The notes beneath the pieces are model-generated. The model ran no database searches and was not told the DNA's origin. It was given only the letters and a program-made list of their open reading frames with translations. Positions 34,528 through 44,194 of a stretch of DNA of 64,000 bases are shown here, one piece after another (position 1 is the stretch's first letter; every line of letters starts with the position of its first letter). This DNA is from Phenylobacterium aquaticum. GTDB lineage: Bacteria; Pseudomonadota; Alphaproteobacteria; Caulobacterales; Caulobacteraceae. The stretch covers positions 1 through 64,000 of the forward strand of contig CANCJJ010000009.1 in assembly GCA_947378305.1 (NCBI GenBank). The letters are read 5' to 3'. Position numbers and translations under genes: made by a program.

Positions 34528-35324
34528 TTCGCCTGTTTCTGCAGAGCGGCGGCCCGGGTCTGGATGGTGGCCGGAGCCTTCGGGTAGCGCTGGGACAATT
34601 CGCCGAGAATGCGACAGGCGTCGGCAGGCTTCTTCAACTGGATCAGGGCCCGGGACAGTTCGGTAATGGCATCCGGGGCCCAGCTGGTCTGGGGCCATCC
34701 GCGAATGGCCCCGATCAGGGCCGTCGCGCCTTCTGACCACTTACCCTCGCCAATCCTGGCCTTGCCCAGGCCGTAATGGGCCTCAACCGCCTTGGGGTCG
34801 TCTGCGAACCGGACGATGTAATCCTCGAAAGACTCCGCCGCTCCGGCATTGTCGCCAGCGGCCAGCCGCTGACGGCCCTGGGTCATCACCTCGGCGGCGG
34901 ACAGGGGAACGGGTATGGCCACGGGCTCCGGAACGGGCGGATGTTCCAGGCTATAGACCCGGGCCTCCAGCGCCGACTTCTCGGCCTTCAGGGCTTGGGT
35001 TTCGCTCCTGGCCTTGGCCAGATCAAAAGCCAGGGATTCAATCTGCCCGTTCAACTGGGTCAGGGATTTTTGCAGGTCGGAGACCTTGTCGGACACTTCC
35101 TGAATTCGGCCATCGGTCTCGGCGGGCTGGACGACCACTGGCACGCCGGTGTCCCGGCCCTTGAAGACAATGGACCTGAGTTCCCGGACCACCTTTTCCA
35201 TGCGGTCCAGCCGTCTGCCATCCCGGGCATCCAGGGGATCAATCGGGGTCTGGGCATGGGCCGTCGCAGCCAGGGTGCTGACCACCAGCGTCAGGCACGC
35301 AATCTGGCGAAAGCCCCTAGCCAC
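34515..35324 (-). CDS. ybgF: Tol-Pal system protein CpoB/YbgF
   Basis: The 269-residue periplasmic protein begins with a signal peptide (up to AATAHA), followed by a coiled-coil stretch near 75-120 (DKVSDLQKSLTQLNGQIESL and onwards) and C-terminal TPR repeats near 145-265. This is the order seen in CpoB, which coordinates the Tol-Pal complex with septal peptidoglycan synthesis during division. It follows pal by 25 bp. Confidence 0.9.
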   Translation of the reverse strand: MARGFRQIACLTLVVSTLAATAHAQTPIDPLDARDGRRLDRMEKVVRELRSIVFKGRDTGVPVVVQPAETDGRIQEVSDKVSDLQKSLTQLNGQIESLAFDLAKARSETQALKAEKSALEARVYSLEHPPVPEPVAIPVPLSAAEVMTQGRQRLAAGDNAGAAESFEDYIVRFADDPKAVEAHYGLGKARIGEGKWSEGATALIGAIRGWPQTSWAPDAITELSRALIQLKKPADACRILGELSQRYPKAPATIQTRAAALQKQAKCTP

Positions 35325-35349
35325 GCGGATAAACCCCGATCTGTCCGGC

Positions 35350-35910
35350 TTACCGTACGCCGGTCAGGATGACCGTGTGGGCATTCCGGTTACGCTGATA
35401 GGCGGCGTCATCCGTCCCGGCGTCGATGGGCTTTTCCTTGCCGAAGGAGACCGTCGAAATTCTGCTGGGGGCGACGCCATGATCAACGAGATAGTCCCGC
35501 ACGGCGCTGGCCCGGCGCGAGCCGAGGGAGAGGTTGTATTCCCGGGTACCGCGCTCGTCGGCATTGCCTTCAATCCGGACCTGAATGGCGGGATAACGCA
35601 CCAGCCAGGCGGCCTGGGCCTTCAGGGTCGCCGCGGCAGAGTCATTGACCTCGAACTGGTCAACCGTGAAGTAAACCAGATCGCCCACATTGATCACGAA
35701 GTCCTGCTGGCTTCCGGCCACGGGGCCCGCGGGGGGTTGCACGGGCTTCACAGCCACTTGCGGCGGCGCAGCGGGCGGAGCCGTGGGCGCAGTGACCGTG
35801 GGTGTGGTGACGACCACGGGGGGCTTGGGCCGCGATCCGCAGGCGGCCAGGGACAGGGCCGCAGCCGAGACCAGGAGGATGCGAAGGGCTGTTGAGCGGT
35901 TCAAGGTCAT
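35350..35910 (-). CDS. pal: Peptidoglycan-associated lipoprotein Pal
   Basis: This 186-residue lipoprotein has lipobox SLAAC with the acylated Cys near 24, a Pro/Val-rich linker, and a C-terminal OmpA-like domain with EGNADERGTREYNLSLGSRRA, which binds meso-diaminopimelate of peptidoglycan. Pal links the outer membrane to the wall and interacts with TolB. A CTCAGGAGATAG ribosome site lies just upstream. The 143-bp gap to tolB may hold a separate promoter. Confidence 0.95.
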   Translation of the reverse strand: MTLNRSTALRILLVSAAALSLAACGSRPKPPVVVTTPTVTAPTAPPAAPPQVAVKPVQPPAGPVAGSQQDFVINVGDLVYFTVDQFEVNDSAAATLKAQAAWLVRYPAIQVRIEGNADERGTREYNLSLGSRRASAVRDYLVDHGVAPSRISTVSFGKEKPIDAGTDDAAYQRNRNAHTVILTGVR

Positions 35911-36053
35911 CTGTCTATCTCCTGAGGGGGCGGTTCGGTCACCGGGCTTGATTTCGAGACCTATCGCAATTTTCCGGGTCTGTGCAGCCGCTTTCGGGGC
36001 TTAATTTGCAATAGAAGGATCAATCAAGGCTAATTTCAGCCCTTTTCGCGGGA

Positions 36054-37337
36054 TTAGTTGATCAGGGGTGACCAGGCGGGGTCAGAGGCCGCACCGGGAT
36101 AGGGCGCTGGCCGCAGGATCCGGCCCGTCACATCCACTGTCCAGAGTTTGGGTTCTGCCCCCGGAGATTCCCGGCTGAACATCAGGACCCGGCCATTGGG
36201 TGCCCAGGTCGGCCCCTCGTCGAGATAGCTGGTGGTCAGGAGACGTTCATCCGTGCCATCGGGGCGCATAATGCCAATGTGGAAACTGCCGCCCGTCTGC
36301 TTGGTGAAGGCGATGAAGTCGCCACTGGGGCTCCAGACCGGCGAGGTATAGCGCCCGGGAGAAAAGGAAATCCGCCTGGCTCCCGTCCCGTCGATATTCA
36401 TCACATAGATCTGGGGCGATCCGCCCCGGTCCGAATTGAAGACAATGCGGTTCCCGTCGGGGGAGAAGGAGGGGGAGGTATCAATCGCCGGGTCGGTGGT
36501 CAGTCGCTGGGTGGTTCGGCTCTTGAGGTCCATCAGCACAATGTCGGAGTTCCCGCCCCGCTCCACCGCAAAGGCCACCTTGCCGCCATCGGACGAAAAC
36601 CGGGGGGCAAAGACCATGCCCGGAAACTGGCCCAGGCTTTCGCGGCGGGCCGTCTCCAGATTGAACAGGTAGATCGACGAGCCCTCGGGCCGAAGGGCCA
36701 TATAGGTGATTTCCTGGCTGGTGGCGGAAAACCGGGGCGACATGACGATATAGGAGCCGTCGGTCAGATAGCTGGGGTTCGCCCCGTCCTGATCCATAAT
36801 GGCCAGGGTCTTGGTCCGGTTCAGTCGGCCACCACTTTCCGAGACGAAGACAATACGGGTGTCGAAATACCCCTTTTCTCCGGTCAGGCGTTCATAGACG
36901 GCGTCGGAAATCTTGTGGGCAATACGCCGCCAGTTTTCAGGGGTGGAAGTAAACTGCAAGCCCAGCAGCTGGGTTTGGGAAAAGACATCCCACAACCGGA
37001 AGTCGACCTTCAACTGCCCGTTTTCAAGCTGAACATTGCCGTTGATCAGGGCCTGGGCATTCAGCCCCTTCCAGGTCTCGAACTGGGGCTGGATGGCGAT
37101 GTCCAGATGGGTCTGATCCATTCCTTGGGTCGGAATGGGTGCAAAGAGCCCCGACCTTTCCAGGTTCCCGGTAATGACCTTGGAAATATCGCCGCCGCGC
37201 TCGCCGCTGAATTCCGGCACGGCAATCGGCATGGGCCGGATATCGCCCTTATTGACGTCAACAACGACCTGGGCGCTGGCCGGGTTCAGGATCAGCAGGG
37301 AGCCCATGAACGCAAGTATCAGGGTCTTCAGTCGCAT
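36054..37337 (-). CDS. tolB: Tol-Pal system protein TolB
   Basis: The product is 427 residues: a signal peptide ([16 protein letters not shown]...ASA), an N-terminal domain, and a six-bladed beta-propeller whose repeats are seen as [34 protein letters not shown] and [15 protein letters not shown]. TolB shuttles between TolA and Pal in the periplasm. I chose ATG 37337 because the signal peptide begins there; the open frame extends 13 codons upstream into tolA. Confidence 0.95.
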   Translation of the reverse strand: MRLKTLILAFMGSLLILNPASAQVVVDVNKGDIRPMPIAVPEFSGERGGDISKVITGNLERSGLFAPIPTQGMDQTHLDIAIQPQFETWKGLNAQALINGNVQLENGQLKVDFRLWDVFSQTQLLGLQFTSTPENWRRIAHKISDAVYERLTGEKGYFDTRIVFVSESGGRLNRTKTLAIMDQDGANPSYLTDGSYIVMSPRFSATSQEITYMALRPEGSSIYLFNLETARRESLGQFPGMVFAPRFSSDGGKVAFAVERGGNSDIVLMDLKSRTTQRLTTDPAIDTSPSFSPDGNRIVFNSDRGGSPQIYVMNIDGTGARRISFSPGRYTSPVWSPSGDFIAFTKQTGGSFHIGIMRPDGTDERLLTTSYLDEGPTWAPNGRVLMFSRESPGAEPKLWTVDVTGRILRPAPYPGAASDPAWSPLIN

Positions 37338-37353
37338 GAACGCATCTCCAGCA

Positions 37354-38154
37354 TCAGGAACAGGCTTCGCGGGCATTGAAGTTCACCACAACCGCCTGGC
37401 CAATAAAATCCCTCGGAAGTGTCGAGAAAGGGGCAGACTGGTGGACGGCCCGAATGGCGCGTTCGGCGGCCGCCCGAACCACGGGATTTGTCGAGGACTC
37501 AAGTCCGCCCGCTTCAACCCGCCCGGTTAATTGTCCACCGAAGCCGACGGTAAAGGTCACGCGAATTCGCACATCGCGCCCGCCCTCGACCTCGCAATTG
37601 GGATTCCAGCGGCGCTGGAGTTCGTCCGCCAATCCGGCCATGGCGCTGACCGACAGGCCCTTGCCGGCCCCGGCGGCGTCCCGGGCCTGAAGCGCTGTCT
37701 CCGCCCGGTTGGGTCCAGGCGTCGGGGCCTTGGCCCGCCCGGTCGACTTGGAAATCGAGGCGGCCAGGGCGTCCAGGTCCAGAGATGGTCGGGGCTTGGT
37801 CTGGGATTTGGCGGGTGCCGGAGCCGGTGCGACGGGCTTGGCCTGGGGCTTTGCAACCGGCTTTTCGGGTTTCGGCGGGGCCATGGGAGCAGGTGGCGCG
37901 GGGGCGGGCTCAGGCTCTGGCTCGGGTGCCGGAGTCTCGGCTGAAGCCGTCTGGGGAGCCTCGGCCTGGGTCGCGGCGCTCAGGTCGGTCACATCGGCAT
38001 TGGCGATAATATTGACCGGGACAACGCCGCCCGGTGGCAGGGGCCTGGCCCAGGGATGAACAAACACAAGAAAGGCCACGACCCCCACGTGCAGAATCGC
38101 AGACGCCAGCAGGCTGGTCGTGCGCTCCGAACGAAGGCGGTCGCCCAGGGTCAT
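37354..38154 (-). CDS. tolA: TolA-like cell envelope energy transducer
   Basis: The 266-residue protein has one N-terminal membrane helix (residues about 15-36), a Pro/Ala/Lys-rich periplasmic span near 65-130 and a C-terminal TolA/TonB-like domain ([20 protein letters not shown]...). It lacks the long helical domain of enterobacterial TolA, a common state in alphaproteobacteria. It transmits proton-motive force from TolQR to the outer membrane Pal/TolB. It is flush with tolR upstream and 17 bp from tolB downstream. Confidence 0.88.
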   Translation of the reverse strand: MTLGDRLRSERTTSLLASAILHVGVVAFLVFVHPWARPLPPGGVVPVNIIANADVTDLSAATQAEAPQTASAETPAPEPEPEPAPAPPAPMAPPKPEKPVAKPQAKPVAPAPAPAKSQTKPRPSLDLDALAASISKSTGRAKAPTPGPNRAETALQARDAAGAGKGLSVSAMAGLADELQRRWNPNCEVEGGRDVRIRVTFTVGFGGQLTGRVEAGGLESSTNPVVRAAAERAIRAVHQSAPFSTLPRDFIGQAVVVNFNAREACS

Positions 38155-38655
38155 CTAGCGGTCAGGGCTCTGGGCGGGGGTCTGGCCTGAGGTCGGGCCA
38201 CCCGTATCGGTGATCAGGTTGATGGACGTGAACCCGGAGGTCGACAAGGCCGCCATGACCTGGGCCACCGGGGCATAGGGCGCGCGGCCATCGGCCCGGA
38301 CAAATATGGGCCGGTCGGTCTTGCCCTGGGCCATGGCAATCAGTCGCGGGGAGAGGGAAGCATAGGTCACGGCCTCCTCGCCAATATGCAGGTCGCCATT
38401 GGCCGAGATGGAAACGCTCAAGGGCTCAGTCTGGTCCGCAATGGCTCCGGCTTCGGTCTTGGGCAATTCCACCGGAACGCCCACGGTCAGGAGGGGTGCG
38501 GAGATCATGAAGACGATCAACAGGACCAGCATCACATCCACCATGGGCGTGACATTGATTTCCGACAGGGCCCCCCGGCGCCCGCGCCCATGTCGGCGAC
38601 GTCGGCCACCCCCGCGTCCCGACGCGGCAAAGGCGTCATTGGCAGACAGGGCCAT
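38155..38655 (-). CDS. tolR: TolR/ExbD-type proton channel subunit
   Basis: The 166-residue protein has one membrane helix with the proton-carrying aspartate in the segment INVTPMVDVMLVLLIVFMI, followed by a periplasmic domain. An Arg/Gly-rich N-terminus precedes it. With TolQ it forms the inner-membrane motor of the Tol-Pal system. It begins four bases after tolQ ends. Confidence 0.94.
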   Translation of the reverse strand: MALSANDAFAASGRGGGRRRRHGRGRRGALSEINVTPMVDVMLVLLIVFMISAPLLTVGVPVELPKTEAGAIADQTEPLSVSISANGDLHIGEEAVTYASLSPRLIAMAQGKTDRPIFVRADGRAPYAPVAQVMAALSTSGFTSINLITDTGGPTSGQTPAQSPDR

Positions 38656-38658
38656 GGC

Positions 38659-39360
38659 CTAGACCCTTGCCGACAGTCGGCGCTGGATGGCGGTCGACAG
38701 GTCGTCGGCAAACCCTTCCAGTCGGGCGCAATAACGTCCCGCGTCGGCCGAGAAGTGATTGAAGGCAATATAGGCGGGAATAGCGGCAACCAGACCAATG
38801 GCCGTGGCAAACAGGGCTTCGGCAATACTGGGCGCGACGACTGCCAGATTGGTATTCTTCTGAATGGCGATGGCCTGGAAGCTGTGCATGATCCCCCAGA
38901 CCGTCCCGAACAGGCCGATGAAGGGGGCCGCTGTGGCGACAATGGCCAGGGTGCTCAGGCCCTCCTCGACCCGCAGGGCCTCCCGGGCAATGGAGGTGTC
39001 CAGCACCCGGTCAATCCGCTGGATGAGAAAGGCCGCCTGACCATCACTGGTCTGACCCTTGGCGCGGGCGTCGCGCCATTCGCGAAGGGCCCCCTGAAGC
39101 ATGCGGGGCAGGATGGCGGTGGGCGCATCCCCGGCCTCGGCGGCGATATCTTCGAGACTTCGACCGGAGGCCACCTCGGCCTCAAAGCCTTCCGCCTCCC
39201 GGTTCAGCCGGGCCAGCCGCAGGGCCTTGTCCAGGATGACAGCCCATGACCAGAGCGAGGCGGTCCCCAGGGCCAGCATGACGCCCTTAACCACCCAATC
39301 GGCCCGCAGGAAGAGGGCGATAAAGGAAAACGTCTCCGGGGTTATTGCCGCGGGCTCCAT
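38659..39360 (-). CDS. tolQ: TolQ/ExbB-type proton channel subunit
   Basis: The 233-residue protein has three membrane helices: near 20-40, then AIVATAAPFIGLFGTVWGIM near 140 and VAPSIAEALFATAIGLVAAIP near 175. These carry the channel-lining Thr residues of MotA/TolQ/ExbB proteins. It is the first of the tolQRAB-pal-ybgF-tilS series. The 114-bp gap to ybgC upstream could hold a promoter, although ybgC usually belongs to the same operon. Confidence 0.95.
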   Translation of the reverse strand: MEPAAITPETFSFIALFLRADWVVKGVMLALGTASLWSWAVILDKALRLARLNREAEGFEAEVASGRSLEDIAAEAGDAPTAILPRMLQGALREWRDARAKGQTSDGQAAFLIQRIDRVLDTSIAREALRVEEGLSTLAIVATAAPFIGLFGTVWGIMHSFQAIAIQKNTNLAVVAPSIAEALFATAIGLVAAIPAYIAFNHFSADAGRYCARLEGFADDLSTAIQRRLSARV

Positions 39361-39474
39361 GGTCTCTCCGGTCAGTCTGGGGCGTGCAGGGCCCCCTAGG
39401 AATTGGGTGCAGGCCCCCTGTCAGGCCGATGAAGGGATCGTCCGTCAGAATAATGGCGAGCTTGCGGCCCCATC

Positions 39475-39918
39475 TTAGGCAAAGAGCGGTGCGAGTTTGG
39501 TTAACAAGCCGGCGGGCGGTTTGCAGGGACGGCCCTGGAGGTTGATGCACGCCGCCTCGACCTCCGCCTCGCAGATCAGCTCGTCCCCGCGCATGATTTT
39601 CTGGCGGATAAACAGCCTCGGCCCCTTGGTGCGATCATAGGTGGTCAGGACATGAAGGGCATCGTCCACCCGGGCGGGGCGTCGAAAATCGAGGGTCATG
39701 CGAACCACGGTAAAGGCCGCAGGCTCCGGCTGATCCAGCAGGTCGGTGTGCGACACGCCCACCAGCCGCAGGAAATCGCTACGACCGCGCTCGAAATAGC
39801 GCAGGTAATTGGCGTGATAGACCACGCCGGTGAAGTCGGTGTCCTCGTAATAGATCCGCACGGGCAGAGAATGCTGGCGACCCTCAAGCCATCCCGCCGA
39901 GGGGGGAGTGGGTGTCAT
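39475..39918 (-). CDS. ybgC: YbgC-type acyl-CoA thioesterase
   Basis: The 147-residue hotdog thioesterase has the YbgC signature YYEDTDFTGVVYHANYLRYFERGR (active-site Asp in EDTD), then FVVxxMTLDFRRPARVDDAL-like core. It hydrolyses short or medium acyl-CoA and is genetically linked to the Tol-Pal system. It lies between ruvB and tolQ, one base after the ruvB stop. Confidence 0.92.
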   Translation of the reverse strand: MTPTPPSAGWLEGRQHSLPVRIYYEDTDFTGVVYHANYLRYFERGRSDFLRLVGVSHTDLLDQPEPAAFTVVRMTLDFRRPARVDDALHVLTTYDRTKGPRLFIRQKIMRGDELICEAEVEAACINLQGRPCKPPAGLLTKLAPLFA

Positions 39919-39919
39919 G

Positions 39920-40954
39920 CTAGTCTTCCTCGAAGAGATCCCCGGGTGCCGACAGGGGCAGTTGGGGCGGCGGGGTCAGGCCAAGGTGGGCATAGGCGCG
40001 GGCGCACGCCATGCGCCCTCGCGGGGTCCGCTGGATAAAGCCCTGTTGCAGCAGATAGGGCTCGATGACGTCCTCCACCGCATCCCGGGCCTCGGCAATG
40101 GCATAGGCCAGGGTTTCCACCCCTGCGGGTCCGCCGCCATAATTGTCGATCAGGGCCTTGAGATAGCGCCGGTCCAGGGCATCCAGTCCCGCCGGGTCGA
40201 CATCCAGTCGTGCCAGGGCGCGCGCGGCCCCGGCCTGATCGATGACGGATGCGCCCTCGGCTTCGGCAAAGTCTCTCACCCGGCGCAGGAGCCGTCCGGC
40301 GACCCTGGGCGTGCCACGGGCGCGGGCAGCAATCTCGTTCGCGCCATCCGGGGCCAGGGACAGGCCGAGCTTGCCCGCCGATTGGGTCAGGACCTGGACG
40401 AGTTCGGGCTGGGTATAGAATTCCAGGCGCAGGGGAATCCCGAATCGGTCCCGCAAGGGCGTGGCCAGAAGTCCGGCCCGGGTGGTGGCTGCGACCAGGG
40501 TGAAGGGGGCCAGATCAATGCGGATCGACCGCGCCGAGGGCCCCTCGCCAATGATCAGGTCCAGGACATGATCTTCCATGGCCGGGTAGAGAATCTCCTC
40601 CACATTCGCCGCCAGCCGGTGGATTTCGTCGATGAAGAGGACATCCCGGGGTTCGAGATTGGTCAGGATCGCGGCCAGATCGCCAGCCTTGGCCAGGACC
40701 GGTCCTGAGGTTGCCCGGAAATTCACGCCCAGTTCACGGGCGACAATCTGGGCCAGGGTGGTCTTGCCCAGCCCCGGGGGGCCAAACAGCAAGACGTGAT
40801 CCAGGGCTTCGTTCCGGGCCTTTGCCGCCTCGATGAAGACCGACAGGTTTCCCTTGGCCTGGGCCTGACCGACGAATTCCGACAGGGTCTGGGGCCGCAG
40901 GGCCTTGTCCTGCGTTTCCATGGGGGCGGCTTCGCCGGAAATCAGACGGGTCAT
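39920..40954 (-). CDS. ruvB: Holliday junction branch migration ATPase RuvB
   Basis: The 344-residue AAA+ protein has Walker [14 protein letters not shown] (59-71), Walker [12 protein letters not shown], sensor 1 [11 protein letters not shown] and the winged-helix domain near the end ([14 protein letters not shown]). RuvB hexamers drive branch migration with RuvA. It lies ten bases after ruvA. Confidence 0.96.
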   Translation of the reverse strand: MTRLISGEAAPMETQDKALRPQTLSEFVGQAQAKGNLSVFIEAAKARNEALDHVLLFGPPGLGKTTLAQIVARELGVNFRATSGPVLAKAGDLAAILTNLEPRDVLFIDEIHRLAANVEEILYPAMEDHVLDLIIGEGPSARSIRIDLAPFTLVAATTRAGLLATPLRDRFGIPLRLEFYTQPELVQVLTQSAGKLGLSLAPDGANEIAARARGTPRVAGRLLRRVRDFAEAEGASVIDQAGAARALARLDVDPAGLDALDRRYLKALIDNYGGGPAGVETLAYAIAEARDAVEDVIEPYLLQQGFIQRTPRGRMACARAYAHLGLTPPPQLPLSAPGDLFEED

Positions 40955-40964
40955 GACCGGGGCC

Positions 40965-41582
40965 TCATCGTCCGAGTTCCTGCAAGCCAGACTTGATCAG
41001 GGCCTGGACCGTGGCCGCCTCGCCCAGCCGCCCGGCGGCCTGTTCGACCACGCGGCGGGCATTGATTTCCGCAACCCCCAGGCCCATCAGGGCGGCAATC
41101 GCCTCGCCGGTCGCCGACGGGATCACCGGTGCTGATTCGCCCTCATGACGGGGCAGGCCCGCCGACACCGGCCCATCGGCAATGGGCTTGCCCTTCAGTT
41201 CCGTCACAATGCGCTGGGCCAGCTTGGGGCCGACCCCATTGGCCCGCGCCACCAGGGCCTTGTCATCCCGGGCCACAGCCCCGGCAAGGTCGGAAGGGGG
41301 CAGAACGTCCAGTACGGCCAGGGCAGCCTTGGGCCCCACCCCTTGAATGGCCTGCAAGAGCAGAAAGGCCCGGCGCTCGTCGCGATCAAGAAAGCCATAG
41401 AGCTTCATGCCCGCGCTTTCCGTCCACTGGGTCTCGATTTGAAGGACGCAAGCCCCGCCAAGGGGCGGCAGGCGCGACAGGGTTCTGGCCCCGCAGCGCA
41501 CCAGATAGCCCACTCCGCCCACGTCGATCAGGGCCTCTTCCTCGCTAAACTCCGCGACGAAACCGCTCAGACGACCAATCAT
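40965..41582 (-). CDS. ruvA: Holliday junction DNA helicase subunit RuvA
   Basis: The 205-residue protein begins with the OB domain ([20 protein letters not shown]) and carries the helix-hairpin-helix region near 72-130 ([33 protein letters not shown]), then the flexible linker and C-terminal domain that binds RuvB. It joins ruvC by an ATGA overlap. Confidence 0.96.
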   Translation of the reverse strand: MIGRLSGFVAEFSEEEALIDVGGVGYLVRCGARTLSRLPPLGGACVLQIETQWTESAGMKLYGFLDRDERRAFLLLQAIQGVGPKAALAVLDVLPPSDLAGAVARDDKALVARANGVGPKLAQRIVTELKGKPIADGPVSAGLPRHEGESAPVIPSATGEAIAALMGLGVAEINARRVVEQAAGRLGEAATVQALIKSGLQELGR

Positions 41583-42091
41583 GCAACCCGCCTTGAAATG
41601 AGGTCCCGGGCCTTGCGGGCATGGGCATGGGCAATGGCGACGGCCAGGGCATCGGCGGCATCTTCGGTCGTTGGCCCGGCCGTGGGCAGGAGGCGGGCAA
41701 TCATGAAGCCCACCTGGGTCTTGTCGGCACTTCCTGTACCGACCACGGACTTCTTGACCACAGTCGCCGCATATTCCGCCACCGGCAGACCGGCACGGGC
41801 GGGCACAACCAGGGCCATGGCCCGGGCATGGCCGAGCTTGAGCGCAGAGGCGGCATTATTGTTCATGAAGGTCTCCTCCACGGCGGCTTCATGGGGGGCA
41901 TGCAGGGCGACAATATCGCTCAGGGCCTCGAACAGGCAAAGCAGGCGCTCGGCGAAGGGCAGGCTTTCCTTGGGCGCGATCACGCCATGCGCCAGATGCG
42001 ACAGGCGCGTGCCCTCAACCTGGATCACTCCCCATCCGGTCTTGCGCAGGCCAGGGTCCAGGCCAAGGATTCGGAGAGGGGCAGGGTTCAT
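41579..42091 (-). CDS. ruvC: Holliday junction resolvase RuvC
   Basis: This 170-residue endonuclease has its first catalytic Asp in [14 protein letters not shown] (D12), Glu in AVEETFM near 71, and later Asp in [17 protein letters not shown]. It resolves Holliday junctions as a dimer. It is the first gene of ruvCAB; a LexA box sits 16 bp upstream of its start. Confidence 0.95.
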   Translation of the reverse strand: MNPAPLRILGLDPGLRKTGWGVIQVEGTRLSHLAHGVIAPKESLPFAERLLCLFEALSDIVALHAPHEAAVEETFMNNNAASALKLGHARAMALVVPARAGLPVAEYAATVVKKSVVGTGSADKTQVGFMIARLLPTAGPTTEDAADALAVAIAHAHARKARDLISRRVA

Positions 42092-42106
42092 GCGACTCGC
42101 GAGCTT

Positions 42107-42121
42107 GTTCGTGATGTGTTC
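42107..42121 (-). promoter_or_regulatory. LexA (SOS) box upstream of ruvC
   Basis: The plus strand reads GTTC-GTGATGT-GTTC, an exact match to the alphaproteobacterial LexA consensus GTTC-N7-GTTC, 16 bp before the ruvC start. It should repress ruvCAB until DNA damage cleaves LexA. Confidence 0.8.
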
Positions 42122-42181
42122 TTACAGCCCTGCACTTGACCCGGGAAGGGTTGATCAATCGTTGAGATCGCGGGATTCAGA

Positions 42182-42661
42182 TCAACCCAGCTTCAGCTTG
42201 GCAAGATTGGGCTTGGGAATGATGGCGGAAAAGGCCCCTCCCGCCTTGGCCTTGTCCTGGGCAAGATCGGCCCAGGCCTGGGCAAACAGCACGGGGTCGC
42301 CGACAAATCCGGAGGGTTCGCCGACAATCAGGCTGATGGACCGGCCCTTGAGCAGGGTCACCAGGCGGGCGCAAAGGTCGAGATCACTTGCCGGAACCTC
42401 ATCATCTGCAAGGTCGGCCCCCGAGGCGATGAGGCGCACACGGCGCGCAAGTCCGGGCGTTCCAAGGTTGAGGGTCAGGGCACCTGGCGGCAGGTCTTCC
42501 AGGGCGGCCACGAGTCCGGCCAGGGCCATGCGGTCGGCTGTGGTGTCCCGCTCGCCCCCGACCCGCCCGCTGGCTCCACCCGCCTGACGAACAAAAGCCC
42601 ACCCGCCGCAGCGATAGGCGGGATGGAAGGTCGCACGGGTCCAGATTTGGATATCAGTCAT
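42182..42661 (-). CDS. RNase HI-like protein without catalytic residues
   Basis: The 159-residue protein follows the RNase HI pattern: IWTRATFHPAYRCGGWAF aligns with the first strand and glycine turn of RNase HI, and DTTADRMALAGLVAALEDL aligns with TTNNRMELMAAIVALEAL. The catalytic carboxylates seem replaced: first Asp by R9, Glu by A46, second Asp by about G67. It is probably a nucleic-acid-binding or structural relative, not a nuclease. I chose ATG 42661 because homology begins there; the frame extends 18 codons upstream into the coaA-like gene. It lies between that gene and ruvC, and the alignment is by eye. Confidence 0.6.
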   Translation of the reverse strand: MTDIQIWTRATFHPAYRCGGWAFVRQAGGASGRVGGERDTTADRMALAGLVAALEDLPPGALTLNLGTPGLARRVRLIASGADLADDEVPASDLDLCARLVTLLKGRSISLIVGEPSGFVGDPVLFAQAWADLAQDKAKAGGAFSAIIPKPNLAKLKLG

Positions 42662-42695
42662 GACAGAGGCCCTTATCAGGTCTTGGGCTTTGAGG

Positions 42696-43421
42696 CTAAG
42701 CCTGCCTGGACTCAAGCCTCATCAGCGCGTGATCTTTCCCCTTGGTCACAATGAAGTCGGCATGGTCGCGGGCTTGCAGGATATGCTCACGCAGGTTCCG
42801 CAGATTGACCTGGGTCCAGACCTGCCGGGCCAGGGCTTCGGTGTCTGTGCGACTCATGGCCCGGAAGCGGGCGTAGAAGGAGGTCGGATCGTGTTCGGCG
42901 GCCTCCCACAGTCCCATGAACCGATGGACATACCAGGCTTCCAGATCGGCCTCCTCAGCGTCCAGATAGATCAGGAGGTCTAGGGGGTCGGCCCCTGGCC
43001 CTGGCCTGGCGCGGTGGTGCAGGGACAGGCCCTCGACCAGCAAGATGTCCGGTGGGGCCAGGGTCCGGGTCAGGGCGGGATCGATATCGTAAATGACGTG
43101 GGAATAGGTCGGAATGCGCACCGGACCCGTGCGAATGGCCCTGAGGCTCGTATGCAGACCCTCAAGGTCATAGCTGGGGGGAAAGCCCTTCTGGTCGAGC
43201 AGGCCCCGGGCGGCGAGGTCGGCATTCGGCCAGAGAAATCCGTCAGTGTTGAGGGTCTCGACCTGAAGCGCCCGGCTGGCCAGGGCCGCGCTGAGCTGGC
43301 CTGCGAAGGTGCTCTTGCCGGCGGAGACGGCGCCTGTCAGGCCGACAATCAGGGGACCGGTGGCGGGACGCCTTTTCAAAAGGCTTTCGGACAGGTCCGC
43401 CAGAAGATCGGGTCCGGACAT
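42696..43421 (-). CDS. coaA: Type I pantothenate kinase-like, N-terminally short
   Basis: The 241-residue protein aligns along its length with E. coli CoaA: P-loop GLTGAVSAGKST (27-38), TDGFLWPNADL, KGFPPSYD, PTYSHVIYDI and DILLVEGLSL. CoaA phosphorylates pantothenate as the first step of coenzyme A synthesis. E. coli CoaA has about 85 extra residues before the P-loop that are missing here. ATG 43421 is preceded by AGGGGGGAAT and lies nine bases after the M50 gene stop; the ORF's upstream Met would overlap that gene. Another P-loop small-molecule kinase of the same fold is possible. Confidence 0.72.
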   Translation of the reverse strand: MSGPDLLADLSESLLKRRPATGPLIVGLTGAVSAGKSTFAGQLSAALASRALQVETLNTDGFLWPNADLAARGLLDQKGFPPSYDLEGLHTSLRAIRTGPVRIPTYSHVIYDIDPALTRTLAPPDILLVEGLSLHHRARPGPGADPLDLLIYLDAEEADLEAWYVHRFMGLWEAAEHDPTSFYARFRAMSRTDTEALARQVWTQVNLRNLREHILQARDHADFIVTKGKDHALMRLESRQA

Positions 43422-43429
43422 ATTCCCCC

Positions 43430-44191
43430 CTATTTCCAGAACTGGAAGGCGTGCCACCCCTGCACCACGGGCGGAAGGGCCAGGCCCGCAGCCCGGGCCA
43501 GTATGTCGGCCAGGCTGAATATGACCTGGGTCGCCTGGGGCACCAGGAAGATGACGATCAGCATGAGGGGCAGGAGAAAGGGTTCCAACCGACGGAGGCT
43601 CGCCTGGACCTGGACCGGAAGAAAAGGCCGGATCACGCCATAGCCATCGAGGCCGGGAATGGGGAGCAGGTTCAGGACCACGGCGGTCGCCTGGAGGAAG
43701 GCCAGGAAGGAAATGGCATTGGTCAGGGCGGCCTGTTGCGGTGGCGGCGGCCAGAGCGCCAGGGCACCACTCAGACCGAGCAGGACCAGCAAGGAGCCCA
43801 CCGGACCTGCCAGCGAGGCCGCAGACCGCCAGAGCCGCCCGCGCATCAGGTCCTCGCGCAGATAGACCGCCCCGCCGGGAAACCCGATCCCGCCCAGGGC
43901 CAGGACCAGCAGGGGAAAGATCAGTGTGGTCTGGAGGTTGCCATAGCGGCGAATGTCAAAGTTGAGATAGCCCTTGTCGACCACGGAATAATCACCGCCC
44001 CGCCAGGCCACCCAGGCGTGACAGAATTCGTGGACCCCCACCGCCAGAATCCAGCCGGACATGACGAAGACGAAGGTCAGGCCCGGCCAGTCCTGCTGGC
44101 CCAGCAGGGCTGCGGACCCGAGACACAGGATGACGATCAACCCTGTGGGATTTAGGCCCTGAGACGGAGGGGATGGGGCGGTCAGGGTCAT
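43430..44191 (-). CDS. Site-2 protease family (M50) metalloprotease
   Basis: This 253-residue inner-membrane protein has about six hydrophobic segments. The zinc motif is HEFCH (54-58) and the third ligand lies in NLLPIPGLDGYGV near 180. These mark the short M50B intramembrane protease group (YdiL/SpoIVFB-like rather than RseP, because no PDZ domain is present). The gene sits between yebC and the coaA-like gene. Substrate unknown. Confidence 0.87.
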   Translation of the reverse strand: MTLTAPSPPSQGLNPTGLIVILCLGSAALLGQQDWPGLTFVFVMSGWILAVGVHEFCHAWVAWRGGDYSVVDKGYLNFDIRRYGNLQTTLIFPLLVLALGGIGFPGGAVYLREDLMRGRLWRSAASLAGPVGSLLVLLGLSGALALWPPPPQQAALTNAISFLAFLQATAVVLNLLPIPGLDGYGVIRPFLPVQVQASLRRLEPFLLPLMLIVIFLVPQATQVIFSLADILARAAGLALPPVVQGWHAFQFWK

Positions 44192-44194
44192 GGC

